The translations under genes and the position numbers were made by a program. From NCBI GenBank assembly GCA_036504595.1, contig DASXUX010000056.1, positions 173,578 to 237,577 on the forward strand: DNA of 64,000 bases. Direction: 5' to 3'. Shown here one piece after another: positions 24,201 to 33,434 of this stretch; position 1 is the first letter of the stretch; each line of letters begins with the position of its first letter. The notes beneath the pieces are model-generated. The model was not told the origin of the DNA, ran no database searches, and was given only the letters and a program-made list of their open reading frames with translations. Origin of the DNA: DASXUX01 sp036504595 (GTDB lineage: Bacteria > Planctomycetota > SZUA-567 > H5-PLA8).

Positions 24201-27200
24201 CCGTAAAGCTGTGCATCGCTCTCCTGAGCATTCAACTGGTGGAGAACGATCTGGCGGTGTGTCCAGGCCAGGCTGAAGACGCGGTCCGCGAGACGGCGAT
24301 CATGGTACTTTTCCACCAGGGTCAGCGCCGCGTCGCGACTGTCGCCGATGCCGAACACGAGATCAACGACCGCCGTCTCCTCGGGGCCGACGACGACCTG
24401 GTTGCGGATTGCCACGATGGGGTCGAGCACCGAGCCGGCGGTATCCGACAGGTGGAACGCGTGATACGCGTTTTCCGCGGTGGGCGCGCCATCGAGGGAC
24501 ATTTGCATGGCCTGTGGATTGGCAGTCGTGTGGCCACGGCCAATGAACCGCATCCTATCTGTTTCGTAGGATGTCTTGCCTATGGCCGACCCATGTATCG
24601 ACATTAAGTGAAACATCCACGGCGTCTGCTGCTGAGTGCTGCTGGGCCGGCGCATGGCGAGAATGGCCTGATGCTCGGGGACCAGTTCCGTCTGCACGAA
24701 CAGATTGCTGTAGACGGGGTGTGACGCGTCCAATGCAGCGGAGCCGAGGACGATTTCGGCGTAGCTGGTGAGAACGATCATGCGGGGCACGCGAGAGAAG
24801 TTCGTTATGGAGACGCGGCGGAGTTCGATGTCGTCTTCCGGCGAGACGGCTATGGCCGTGTGCGTCTCAAAATCATCATCGCGCCGGTGGAACTCCGCGC
24901 GGGCGCGGGAGAACACGGCCTGATAGCTCTTGCCCGTTTGCAGCGACGGCTGATAGCCGCTCGACCAGGTTTTGCGTGTCGCGACGTCGTGAAAGTAGCA
25001 GAAGGCGCCGAAGTTGTCCCGCGTTGTGTCTTCGCGCCAGCGCGTTACCGCCAGATCTTTCCAGCGGCTGTAGCCGCCTCCGGCTGCTGTTACCATCAGG
25101 TTGTATCTGCCATTGGAAAGCAGGTGGACCTCCGGTATCGGCGTGCTGGGGGTGGTGAAGACGCGGATCAAGGGGCCGCTGGCCTCAGTCTCCAGTGAAG
25201 GCTCCTGCCGCACCAGGATGGCAGGATTGTGCACTGCAACCTTGGGTGCTCTTTCATGGAGCAGTTGTTCAGCGGCCAGGAAGGATGGCTCCGTATTGAA
25301 GCGACGCTGCATCGGTTGGTTGAGGAGGAGATACGCCAGCGCGAGCAAGCTCATGCCTTGATGATGAGCCATGAAGGCGGAGATGACGGCGTGAGTTTGT
25401 CCGTGTGCGAGGCGAGAGGGTGTGTAGTCGATTGCTTCATAGAAGCCATAGCGCCCCGAAAAGCCAAGGCGGGCCATGTGCTCCAGGTTCGCGCAGGCTT
25501 CATCGGGTGAGACCATCAGGGCGAGAGCTGTGGCGTAGGGCGCAACGACCAGATCAGCACTCAAGCCGCGCTTGAGCGCCAAACCGGGCACGCCGAAGCC
25601 GCCATATTGGTAATCGCCTTGCGCGCTGAAGGTGTTGTACGCCGATTCGGAGATGCCCCAGGGCACGCCGCGCTGCGCGGCGTATTCGATCTGGCGCTGG
25701 ACGACCGCATGGTAAGTCTGATCCAGCAAGGTGAGCTGGTACGTGGGCATGACCAGGAGCGGCATCAGGTACTCGAACATCGAACCGCTCCAGGAAAGCA
25801 GAGCGGGCGTGCGATGGGACGTTGTGAGCGGGCGGCCCATCGCGAACCAGTGTTCTTGCGGAAGGGCACCGCGTGCGATTCCCACGAAGCTGCCGAGCCG
25901 GGCTTCAGAAGCGAGCAGGTCGTAATAGCTGTCATCGCGGCGGCGGTGACTGACGTTGTAGCCGATGGCGAGCAAGACTCGGTTGTCGTCGAGGAGGAAA
26001 TCGTAATCGATGTCCGCCAGTTCCACGCACTGCAGCGACAGTCTTTCGATCAGGGCGATGCGTTCGCCGGCATGCTTGCTCGCATTTGCGACGCACTGAC
26101 GCAGCACACAAAGCCTGTGTTTCTCCTCCCCAACAGTCGCGCCGTTGGCCAAACACTCTTCCATCAGTGGCGTGAGCTGCTGGTTGAGGCGTGCGATCTG
26201 GCGCAGGGTGGGGATGCGCTCGAGTTGGTGAAGTGCGCGTATGACGGGCGAAAGACCGTGGCGCTGGTCCTCCGCGACGGGATTCGAATGTTCCAGCCAG
26301 CCTGCAAGTTGTTTCAGTTCGCCGAGTTCCTCGCGGCACTGGCGATCGAGCGCCGCGGCCCACCAGCGCGTTTCGTCGTCGGTCTGTGGCGGCAAAGCTT
26401 TTCCGAGCTCTTCGCAAAGCTGCAGCAACAACTGTAGTTTCGCATGGCAGCCGGAGAACGTATCGGGGACGCTGCGCAGTTCGTCTTCGATTTTCTCGAT
26501 GCAATGCAGCGTTGTCTTGGGCAACGTGCGCGTCGGCTCGCCGCCAGCGGTGCGAGTTGCGGCGGCGACGAACGCATGCAGGGTATCCGCAATGCCATCG
26601 AAGCAACGCGGGTGAATGCAGGGCCGGTCCGGCAGGTCGAGAAGGCCGATTCTCAGTGTGAGCAGAAACGCTGTCAGATTGCCGCTGTCCACGGAAGACA
26701 CGTAAAGGGGCGCGAGCGGCTGAAGGGAGTGCGTGTCGTACCAGTTGTAGAAGTGTCCGCGGAAGCGCTTCAGGCTCATCAACGTGGACGAGGTGTGGGC
26801 GATGCGTTCGCACAACTGGCGTGCGGAGATATAGCCGAAGTCCCAGGCCGACAATCCGGCCAGCAGCGAGAGACCGATATTCGTGGGCGAAGTTCGGTGC
26901 GCGATGGTTGCTCTAGGGGCCGCCTGATAGTTATCGGGGACCAGCCAGTGGTCTTCAGGTCCGACAAAGGTCTCGAAATAGGACCATGTTTGCCGTGAGA
27001 GAACGCGAAGGAAGCGAAGCTGAGCGGCCGAAAGCCGCGGTGGCCGTCGCACGAGCGGCCGGCTGATGCGCCACGCGACGATGGGGGAGAGCAACCAGCC
27101 AGCCAGCAACGGAGCGGCGGCGGGGAACTCGCCTGAGTGCCACGCCCAGACGGCGCCGCCGAGGAATCCGGCGGCGAGGGGCGCCGGCCACATGCGGCGC

Positions 27201-30046
27201 AGATTCGCGCTGAGCGTCATTTTCAAGTGACGCTCGATTTCGGCGGCAGGGGTCCACTCGAGCAGGCGCTTGCGGGTGAAGAGCATACGCCCACACGTGC
27301 GAGCAATCGCGTCCAGGCTCACAAATGCCTCGAACGGCAAAAAGGCCAGTGTGAGAATCCCCTGTGCGAAATTGCGCAGACTTGCTGAGAGAGTCGCGCG
27401 CACATGCATCCTCAGCGGGACTTCGGGAGGAACGTGCGAAATTTGCACCAGCAGCGAAAGCACGGAAGGCGCCATGGCGACGGCCGCGGCGATGGAGCTC
27501 CAGAGCCAGGCTTTTCCAAGCACAACCCAGCCTAAGGCCACCAGGATGAACAGTCCGATGGGGACAAGGCTGCGCCGCAGGTTGTCGAAGATTTTCCAGC
27601 GGGAGAGCAGGGACAACGGATTACGGCTCCAGCGGCCGAGTTGCGGCACCCACGGCAGCAGCCACGGGAAGATCTGCCAGTCGCCGCGAATCCAGCGATG
27701 GCGGCGTGTGGCGTCCGCGCAATATTCAGGCGGGAATTTCTCATACAGCGCGATGTCGCTGACCAGGCCGGAGCGTGCATGGCAGCCTTCCAGCAGGTCG
27801 TGGCTGAGGATCAGGTTTTCCGGCAGGCGGTTTTCGATGACGCGCGAAAACGCATCGACGTTGTAGATGCCTTTTCCGATGAACGAACCCTGATGAAAAA
27901 GGTCCTGGTATACGTCGGAAACTTCGCGCGTATACGGATCGACCCCGGGCTCGCCGCTGTAGCAGCGCGCAAACCACGAGCGGCTGGCGCTGGGCAGGTC
28001 GATGTGAACGCCCGGCTGGAGGATGCCATATCCATCGACGACAATGCCGCGGCGCGGATCCATGCGGGGGCGGTTGAGCGGATGGGCCATCGTGCCGACC
28101 AACCGCCAAGCCGATCCGCGCGGCAACTGCGTATCGGAATCCAGCGTAATGACGTATTGAATTTCACGCAGGCCCTCGCGATCGCCGGCGACGAGGACGA
28201 AACGTTCGCCTGGATCGGCGCCGCGGAGCACAGCGTTCAGATCCGAGAGTTTGCCGCGCTTGCGCTCGCGACCCATCCACGCGTTTTGGCGAGGGTTCCA
28301 GCGCCGAGGCCTGTGCAGGAGCAGAAACGGGCCGGTGCTTTCCGAGCCGTGCTTCTGGTTCAGCTCGGAAATAGCATCCTGCGCCGCTTGGAGCAGCGCG
28401 TGGTCCTCGGGCATGGTTTCATGGGGCGCGTCCGGGAAATCGGTCAGCAACGCAAAAAAGAGATTCGGGCAGCGATTCGCGAGATAGCGCACTTCCAGCG
28501 CTTCGACCAGTGTGTCGATGCACTGCCGGTTGCAGATGATGGAGGGCACCACCACGAGCGTTCGCTGGTCGTCGGGGATTCCTTCGGAGTAGTCCATGCG
28601 CGGCAGCATGTCCGGCCTGGCGAGAAGGGTGGCCAGCACGTTGACCAGGTTGACCGCGAATTGGCTGACGCAGAGGGCTACCAGAATCCCCGGCAGCACC
28701 TGGCCCCAGAGGGTGGAGCCTGGCCCATACGCATTGAGCACGCCCCAGGTGGCGAGGGCGGTGATCAGAAGAATCGAGCCGACGTACCAGGCCAGGACGG
28801 GCCGGCTTAGCGCGCGATGCAAGCGAACGCTGAGCGGCACGCGCATCTGTGCGGCTCGCTCAAGCTCGGGCAAGCCTTTTCCGATCAGATAGTGGCCAAC
28901 GTGCGCGGTGATCGTTCCATCCTGGCGCGCATAGGCTTCGGCCAACTGCACACAGGTTCGCGCAACCTGCGGTTCGGAGAGCGGACTTTGCCGCGCGATG
29001 TTTTCGACCACATGGCGGCAGCGATCGCGAGTGGCGAAGGTGGTCTGAGCGTAGATCCCGGCGGGGTCTTCACGCAGCGTTTGTTCGATGACGCTGAACT
29101 GTTCGACGAAATCCGCCCAGGTGACCAGAGAAAGGAAGCGCACACTGCCGATGCTGTTGCCGATGGAGACCTGGTCGGCCGCCTGGCGCTGACTTTCGAG
29201 CTGCACCAAGCGGTCAATCGTCAGCCCCTGTTCCTCCAGCCGCTCGCCGATCCACGTCAACGCCAGCGTGAGCGCCGGCGCCTGGCCTTGCAGACGGCGC
29301 GCGAGTTCCGCCACGTACGCACTGCTCAATTCGGGCTCGGTGCCGGTCCATTCGGCCATCACGGCGATCAGCCGCTTGGGGTCGCTTTCGGCTGTTTCGA
29401 CCATGCGGTCCGCCCAGTGGTCGGCGCTGTCGCAATCGCTGCGTGAAGCGGCGATACGCACGGCGACGCGGCGCAGGTTGTCGATGAGCGCCAGCCGCAG
29501 CATAATCGGAATGGCCCACAGTTCGCCAATGTGCAGGGGTGCGATGCTTTGGTACGCCGCGATGAAGCTGTAGAGGCTTTCGCGGTCGATCTTGCCGTCG
29601 AGATGCGAAATCAACTCCAGGACAATTTGGTAAACGCGCGGAAGGCCCGCGCACGGACCGCTGCGCAGGACCGGAAGCTGGCGGCTGTATGTTCTCGGCA
29701 GGTGGCGCTGGGCGAGGCGAATCTGTTCGCGAATCAGATGGAAGTTATCGAGCAACCATTCGGCGGCCGGCGCGACCGTCCATGCTTTCTGCGCGGCGGC
29801 GCTGATAAGCTGGTATACGTCGTTGAGAATGACTTCATTTTCATACAGGCGCGGAAGCAACCGGTCTGGATGCGGCGCTGTTTCGAGGTCGTGCCGCGCA
29901 GCGAGGACTTTCGCATGACGAACCAACTGCTCGACGCCGAAGAGTTCGGCCCGAAGGGGCTGCTCCGGCGCGCCACGGCGAGTGAACCGCCTGGAGAGCT
30001 GCGCGGTCAAAACCGCAAGCCGTTCGCGATAGTTGTCGTTCTTCAC
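21257..30046 (-). CDS. ndvB: Cyclic beta-1,2-glucan synthase (NdvB/ChvB type)
   Basis: A 2929-aa giant inner-membrane enzyme, close to the size of rhizobial NdvB/ChvB, which makes cyclic beta-1,2-glucan for the periplasm. Membrane segments lie around residues 420-470 and 820-1000. The glycosyltransferase part between them has TLDSDTQLPRG (about 635) and HRWIRGDWQ (about 785, a QxxRW-like motif). A glucoamylase-like part follows, containing YESAYNTFSAQGDYQYG-like and AHHQGMSLLAL segments. The C-terminal GH94 phosphorylase-like part carries GSCDWNDGMN (about 2615), which trims chain length. The start at 30046 is a GTG. There is no frameshift over 8.8 kb. It could share a transcript with the dehydrogenase gene downstream. 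Product linkage is inferred from the family. Confidence 0.93.
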   Translation of the reverse strand: MKNDNYRERLAVLTAQLSRRFTRRGAPEQPLRAELFGVEQLVRHAKVLAARHDLETAPHPDRLLPRLYENEVILNDVYQLISAAAQKAWTVAPAAEWLLDNFHLIREQIRLAQRHLPRTYSRQLPVLRSGPCAGLPRVYQIVLELISHLDGKIDRESLYSFIAAYQSIAPLHIGELWAIPIMLRLALIDNLRRVAVRIAASRSDCDSADHWADRMVETAESDPKRLIAVMAEWTGTEPELSSAYVAELARRLQGQAPALTLALTWIGERLEEQGLTIDRLVQLESQRQAADQVSIGNSIGSVRFLSLVTWADFVEQFSVIEQTLREDPAGIYAQTTFATRDRCRHVVENIARQSPLSEPQVARTCVQLAEAYARQDGTITAHVGHYLIGKGLPELERAAQMRVPLSVRLHRALSRPVLAWYVGSILLITALATWGVLNAYGPGSTLWGQVLPGILVALCVSQFAVNLVNVLATLLARPDMLPRMDYSEGIPDDQRTLVVVPSIICNRQCIDTLVEALEVRYLANRCPNLFFALLTDFPDAPHETMPEDHALLQAAQDAISELNQKHGSESTGPFLLLHRPRRWNPRQNAWMGRERKRGKLSDLNAVLRGADPGERFVLVAGDREGLREIQYVITLDSDTQLPRGSAWRLVGTMAHPLNRPRMDPRRGIVVDGYGILQPGVHIDLPSASRSWFARCYSGEPGVDPYTREVSDVYQDLFHQGSFIGKGIYNVDAFSRVIENRLPENLILSHDLLEGCHARSGLVSDIALYEKFPPEYCADATRRHRWIRGDWQIFPWLLPWVPQLGRWSRNPLSLLSRWKIFDNLRRSLVPIGLFILVALGWVVLGKAWLWSSIAAAVAMAPSVLSLLVQISHVPPEVPLRMHVRATLSASLRNFAQGILTLAFLPFEAFVSLDAIARTCGRMLFTRKRLLEWTPAAEIERHLKMTLSANLRRMWPAPLAAGFLGGAVWAWHSGEFPAAAPLLAGWLLSPIVAWRISRPLVRRPPRLSAAQLRFLRVLSRQTWSYFETFVGPEDHWLVPDNYQAAPRATIAHRTSPTNIGLSLLAGLSAWDFGYISARQLCERIAHTSSTLMSLKRFRGHFYNWYDTHSLQPLAPLYVSSVDSGNLTAFLLTLRIGLLDLPDRPCIHPRCFDGIADTLHAFVAAATRTAGGEPTRTLPKTTLHCIEKIEDELRSVPDTFSGCHAKLQLLLQLCEELGKALPPQTDDETRWWAAALDRQCREELGELKQLAGWLEHSNPVAEDQRHGLSPVIRALHQLERIPTLRQIARLNQQLTPLMEECLANGATVGEEKHRLCVLRQCVANASKHAGERIALIERLSLQCVELADIDYDFLLDDNRVLLAIGYNVSHRRRDDSYYDLLASEARLGSFVGIARGALPQEHWFAMGRPLTTSHRTPALLSWSGSMFEYLMPLLVMPTYQLTLLDQTYHAVVQRQIEYAAQRGVPWGISESAYNTFSAQGDYQYGGFGVPGLALKRGLSADLVVAPYATALALMVSPDEACANLEHMARLGFSGRYGFYEAIDYTPSRLAHGQTHAVISAFMAHHQGMSLLALAYLLLNQPMQRRFNTEPSFLAAEQLLHERAPKVAVHNPAILVRQEPSLETEASGPLIRVFTTPSTPIPEVHLLSNGRYNLMVTAAGGGYSRWKDLAVTRWREDTTRDNFGAFCYFHDVATRKTWSSGYQPSLQTGKSYQAVFSRARAEFHRRDDDFETHTAIAVSPEDDIELRRVSITNFSRVPRMIVLTSYAEIVLGSAALDASHPVYSNLFVQTELVPEHQAILAMRRPSSTQQQTPWMFHLMSIHGSAIGKTSYETDRMRFIGRGHTTANPQAMQMSLDGAPTAENAYHAFHLSDTAGSVLDPIVAIRNQVVVGPEETAVVDLVFGIGDSRDAALTLVEKYHDRRLADRVFSLAWTHRQIVLHQLNAQESDAQLYGRLASSIIYSNPVQRAAASALMQNRRGQSGLWSYGVSGDLPIVLLRIADHNKLDLAKQLVQAHAYWRSSGLVVDLVIWVEDEGGYQQTLHDQIVAVIAASTEAALVDRPGGIFVRRLDQLPEEDRTLFLAAARVVVTDSGGTLEDHVARRGRPEPRVPRLRTSPKQRETPPSAPPTAPTLILGNEHGGFAPDGREYVTLLPPGRHTPAPWVNVLANPIFGTVISESGAAYTWRENAHEFRLSPWYNDPVCDTSGEALYLRDEETGSFWSATPLPTPGATGYTSRHGFGYSVFEHVERGISSTLTIFVAREAPLKFTVLRLRNNSSSVRRVSATSCVEWVLGEQRAKSAPFVITEVDPQSGMLVARNTYNTDFAGRVAFLNCISTQHDAPASSRSVTGDRTEFLGRNGDYACPAAMARQHLSDRVGAGFDPCGALQHVLQLGPGEDLEIIFSLGCALDIDDAHTLLRRFRTTDSVHSELASVRKYWDAILGTVRIQTPDTALNTLANGWLLYQCLSSRIFGRSGFYQSGGAFGFRDQIQDSLALLHTAPQLVREHLLRCAGHQFVEGDVQHWWHPPTGRGTRTRCSDDYLWLPLATCHYLRATGDASILDQQAPFLTGRPVKPDEESYYDLPARASQTASLYDHCVQALKRSWVCGIHGMPLMGSCDWNDGMNLVGIHGRGESVWLAFFQHYILTQFAEVARAKGDVDFSSQCLSEAASLRESIEKHAWDGEWYLRAFYDDGTPLGSSKNSECQIDSIAQSWAVLSGAADPARCFTALDSAYKQLVRTSDGLILLFTPPFDKTPQEPGYIKGYLPGVRENGGQYTHASIWLIMAYAAIGQHERAWKLLQMINPIAHSLEAREATYRVEPYVIAADVYAATPHVGRGGWTWYTGSAGWTYQLIVGWLLGLQLEANRLKLTPRLPPDWPLVKVDYRYHSTMYHIEFQNLGPNIQRVLSDGVEQPEHSIALRDDGHEHTIQVLLK

Positions 30047-30301
30047 TCAATCTGGTCCCAGCCAAGGCACACTTTGAAAAATCCGGAATTGCCCCAACCC
30101 CCTCAACGCGCCCGAGCGATGGTCGTGGCGTTGCCGTCTTCACCGAGTGGCGCAGTTTGCGTGCCACGAGGTTGTCGCTGTTGGAAGGGGGCGGAAGCAA
30201 TATGCGGGCTATGCACTTTCAGTCGAGGTTTACTGCGCAACTCTACTGAATTTGCCCCGGCGTGATTTTGCGGTTAACCTGTGTTGCGGATTGGAGACTG
30301 A

Positions 30302-31339
30302 ATGATGTCTGGTTGGACGCGCCTTATTTTAATCCTCGTTCTCGCCGGCGCTGGCGCCGGGAATTACTGGTATCGGAACAGGCCAAGCAGGGACTTGGTG
30401 GTACATCTCAACCGCCGCGAGGCTGACATATCCCAGCCGGATATCGGCGCGGACGCGGTTGCTGAAGCCGAGGCGATCGTCAAGGACGTGTTCAAAGCGG
30501 AGTACGCGCAACAAGCGCAGTCGCAGAAGCTAGCGTTTGCCGCGCAGCTTTTGCAGCAAGGAATGGATGCGTCGGACGACATGGCCGCGCGTTATGTGCT
30601 GCTGCGCGAAGCGGCGGAGCAAGCCGTTCAAGCCGGCGACGCCGCAACAGCGATGAAGGCGCTTTCCGAGACGGCAAGATCGTACGTCGTGGACGGACCG
30701 GCGCTGAAGCTGGCTGCCCTGTCGCGCGCGGCGAGCGCTGCCAGTACGCCCGAGGCCAACCGAGCTTTGGCGCAAAGTTACCTCGCGCTTTTCGACGAGT
30801 ATCTGGCGGCGGAGAATTTTGAGGGCGCGAAGAAAGTGCTGGCGCCGGGTGAAGCAGCGGCGCGCAATGCGAAGAATGTTCCGCTGGTGCTGGAGGTTCA
30901 GGCTCGCGGACGCGAACTGCCTGAAATGCAGAAGCTTCAAGCGAACGCGAAAGCTGCGGCGGAGATTCTGAAGGCGAAGCCGGAGGACGCGGCGCCGAAT
31001 GGCGTGCTGGGCCGCTACACGTCTTTCGTTCGCGGGGATTGGGAAAAAGGGTTGGCGTGTCTGGCTCAGTCAAACGATACGCTGCTTCAGAAATTGGCCA
31101 AAGATGAACTCGCTCGGCCGACTGAACCGGCCGGATGGGTCGGGGTGGGGGATGGCTGGTGGGACTTGGCGGAGAAAGAGAAGCTGCGCACGGTGAAAGC
31201 TCACTTGCGCGCGCACGCGTGCCAATGGTACGAGAAGGCGAGAACCGTGGTTCCGGTGGACGCAAAGAGCAGAGTGGAAAAGCGGATGCAGCTTGTTCGG
31301 GGGGCGGCGGAGCCGGCGCAGAAACAAGAGAGTCATTAG
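30302..31339 (+). CDS. Membrane-anchored helical protein with DGWWDLAEKE domain
   Basis: A 345-aa protein with one N-terminal membrane helix (about 6-24), then a mostly helical, Ala-rich outer part. Around residues 235-325 it has FVRGDWEKGLACLAQ, DGWWDLAEKEK and HACQWYEKA. I recognise this block as one seen repeatedly in planctomycete secreted proteins, sometimes next to lectin-like domains; its function is not known. GGAG lies upstream of the ATG. The 255 bases before it (30047-30301), divergent from ndvB, hold no other feature I can support. Confidence 0.75.
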   Translation: MMSGWTRLILILVLAGAGAGNYWYRNRPSRDLVVHLNRREADISQPDIGADAVAEAEAIVKDVFKAEYAQQAQSQKLAFAAQLLQQGMDASDDMAARYVLLREAAEQAVQAGDAATAMKALSETARSYVVDGPALKLAALSRAASAASTPEANRALAQSYLALFDEYLAAENFEGAKKVLAPGEAAARNAKNVPLVLEVQARGRELPEMQKLQANAKAAAEILKAKPEDAAPNGVLGRYTSFVRGDWEKGLACLAQSNDTLLQKLAKDELARPTEPAGWVGVGDGWWDLAEKEKLRTVKAHLRAHACQWYEKARTVVPVDAKSRVEKRMQLVRGAAEPAQKQESH

Positions 31340-31402
31340 TTCTTGGTCATTAGTCATTAGCAATTGGTTGTTGCCGTTAATGACCAATGACCAATGACCA
31401 AA
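31334..31402. repeat. Inverted heptamer arms (TGGTCAT/AATGACC) between convergent genes
   Basis: TTGGTCATTAGTCATTA (31343-31359) faces repeated AATGACC units (31379-31402). A near-perfect hairpin lies between the stops of two convergent genes. The same family is at 48983-49029 and 58641-58712. Confidence 0.7.
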
Positions 31403-31459
31403 CCACTACAACAGCGCGGCTCCGTTTCGGGAGCCGCGTCTCGGATATAAGCACAATTG

Positions 31460-31493
31460 CACGGGCAGCCAATAACGAACAGAGGCTGCCCGT
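31460..31493. repeat. CACGGGCAGCC palindrome, intergenic copy
   Basis: CACGGGCAGCC and GGCTGCCCGTG flank a 12-base loop. Same arms as the copy inside the xer gene at 5061. Confidence 0.75.
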
Positions 31494-31524
31494 GGCACAG
31501 GGCATACATAACGGGCGTTCGATA

Positions 31525-33222
31525 CTAATGTAGCTGTGCGTACCGGTAGTAGACCTCCAGGCACAGGCAGGCCAGGGCGGTCTGGCCGACGCGGCCCCAT
31601 TCGGTGGAGTAGGTTCCAACCGGGTTCCAGCTTCCGGCGTCGTCGCCCTGGCGGCACTGGTTTTCGGTCAGCGCTTTCTTCATGCCATCGTTCCAGCGTT
31701 TCCAGAGATCGCCGTCCTGCTGGAAGACGCAGAGCGTGCCATAGTACCAGTAGTAGAGATCGACCTTCTCGCCGTTGGCGCCCCATTCCGGCACGCCGCC
31801 CTTGTTCACGAACCACTCGACGCTGCTCTGCAGATCTTCTTTCTTCCAGCCGAGGAATTGCCGCGCGAGATTGCCGATGGCGCTCAGCCGGTGCGAGCGG
31901 TCCTTGGGGTCTTCGGTTTGCGTGTAGGCGTAATGCGATGCCGCGCCATAGCCGTTGCCGTCAGCTTCTTTCTTTTCGACGCTGTCCAGGTAGCGGATCG
32001 CTCCATCGAAGGCGGCCGGATTGACGTGCAGGTTGGCGACCTTGGCGGACTTCAGCGCCATCGTGAACCAGCCGGTCACTGACGTGTCGGGCGCCTGCTT
32101 CGGAGCGTATCGCCAGCCGCTCTTGTCGGAGCCTTCGCCGCACTGGTGTTTTTCGGTGCAGTAGTCGATGGCTTTTTGCGCGGCCGCTCGCGTATCGGGG
32201 AGGTTGGCCATGCCGGCGGCTTCGGCGAGAGCGAGCGTCGCGATGGCGGCGGGATAGCCGCGCGCGCGGTGATGCGCGTTATCGTCGGACGTGTCCCAGA
32301 TCATGCCGTCCGCGTCCTGCTTGCTCTTCATCCACGCGACGGCTTTTTGCACGTTCGCGCGATAGGCGCCGATCTTCTCCGTGTGGCCGGCGCCCAGGAA
32401 CGCCAGCAGCGCGAAGCCGGTGCAGGCCGTGTCAGACTTCGATTGCGAGCCGTACTTTTTTGAATCCCAACGTCCGTCGGGTTCCTGGTGGTAGGCCAGC
32501 CAGCGCAGGGACGCTTCGACGCAGTTTTCCGTTTCGGGTGAACCGCGATGACGCTTGACCATCAGCCGGCGGCCGCCGCCCGAACGCGTGCCGAAGCTGC
32601 CGACTCCAGAGCCTTTGTCGAGGCCAATGCCGGTGCCGTCTCCGCCGCCCCAGCCGCCGCCCGTGCCTTTGCTGCCGCTGCCGCCTGCTCCGATTAACTC
32701 ATCGTCCAGCGTCAGGCCGCCGGTGCCGCCGCCGCCGGCTTTGTCGTCGCTGCCGTAGGAGCTATAGAAGATGTGCGAGTCTTCCGTGCCGAAGGCGCTG
32801 TGAGTATCGGGGCGGTCGGGGTTGACGGTTTCGAAGTGATCGCCGAGTTCGGCCTTCTGCAGCATTTCCTCCGGGACGAGCACGTTGGAGTTCTCTTTGG
32901 CCGTGGGGTCGGTCGGCGGAATTTCCTGCTTTGAGGCGAGTTCCGAGAACGTCTTGTCTTTCGGCTTCGTGTCCGGCGTTTCATTCTTATCGAAATTCCG
33001 CGGCACGAAGTCCGTGACGGTGACGGTCATGGGGTCGTCTCGATCCAGATTCATGTCGATCGTGACCAGCGCGGCCAGCGCGATGATCAGTCCGTGCAGC
33101 AGCAACGACACCATCCACCAGGGTGTCTGAGATGTCGCCGAATACAGAAACGCCTGGCTTTCGCCTGGCTCCTGGGCCAGTTCCACTTCTTGCGCATCCA
33201 GTACCTGTGCTTCGCCCGCCAT
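31525..33222 (-). CDS. Membrane-anchored protein with squalene-cyclase/prenyltransferase-like repeats
   Basis: A 565-aa protein. The start at 33222 is chosen for GGAGGAGACAATC just upstream. A membrane helix lies near residues 40-60 (WWMVSLLLHGLIIALAALV), followed by a Gly-rich linker (about 150-215). From about 220 to the end the chain has alpha-alpha toroid repeats: CVEASLRWLAYHQEPDGRWD, KAVAWMKSKQDADGM, SVEWFVNKGG and GRVGQTALACLCLEVYYRY. These resemble terpene-cyclase and complement-like folds, but the DCTAE and DxDD catalytic motifs of squalene cyclases are not visible, so enzymatic function is doubtful. Similar proteins are common in planctomycetes. It likely acts at the cell surface or periplasm. 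Confidence 0.78.
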   Translation of the reverse strand: MAGEAQVLDAQEVELAQEPGESQAFLYSATSQTPWWMVSLLLHGLIIALAALVTIDMNLDRDDPMTVTVTDFVPRNFDKNETPDTKPKDKTFSELASKQEIPPTDPTAKENSNVLVPEEMLQKAELGDHFETVNPDRPDTHSAFGTEDSHIFYSSYGSDDKAGGGGTGGLTLDDELIGAGGSGSKGTGGGWGGGDGTGIGLDKGSGVGSFGTRSGGGRRLMVKRHRGSPETENCVEASLRWLAYHQEPDGRWDSKKYGSQSKSDTACTGFALLAFLGAGHTEKIGAYRANVQKAVAWMKSKQDADGMIWDTSDDNAHHRARGYPAAIATLALAEAAGMANLPDTRAAAQKAIDYCTEKHQCGEGSDKSGWRYAPKQAPDTSVTGWFTMALKSAKVANLHVNPAAFDGAIRYLDSVEKKEADGNGYGAASHYAYTQTEDPKDRSHRLSAIGNLARQFLGWKKEDLQSSVEWFVNKGGVPEWGANGEKVDLYYWYYGTLCVFQQDGDLWKRWNDGMKKALTENQCRQGDDAGSWNPVGTYSTEWGRVGQTALACLCLEVYYRYAQLH

Positions 33223-33324
33223 GATTGTCTCCTCCTTCCGTGCTCCACCGGGATAACGGGCGAGCAAAACTTTCTTGCGCAAAAATACGGCAGGATGTGA
33301 AAGAAATTTAGACAGTGATCGTTA

Positions 33325-33400
33325 GACGTTGTGGAGGGGAGTTGGTGAGTGGTACTTGGTGAGTGGTGGAGTGGTGAGTGGTGGCTGGTTATTGGTTGGG
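33325..33400. repeat. Heptamer array (GGTGAGT/TGGTACT type)
   Basis: TGAGTGG and TACTTGG-like 7-mers upstream of the cyclase-repeat gene. The same family occurs at 37518-37580, 59575-59622 and 63675-63700. Confidence 0.65.
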
Positions 33401-33411
33401 GCTCGCACGAC

Positions 33412-33434
33412 GCAATCAGGGAGGATTGCGCTAC
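33412..33434 (+). repeat. Hairpin repeat with GCTAC tail
   Basis: GCAATC and GATTGC arms around AGGGAG, then GCTAC. It ends at the stop of the convergent esterase gene. Confidence 0.65.

Noticed and set aside
31525..33222. Functional squalene-hopene cyclase
   Set aside because: The alpha-alpha repeats are present but the catalytic DxDD motif is not, and the protein is preceded by a membrane anchor and Gly-rich linker.
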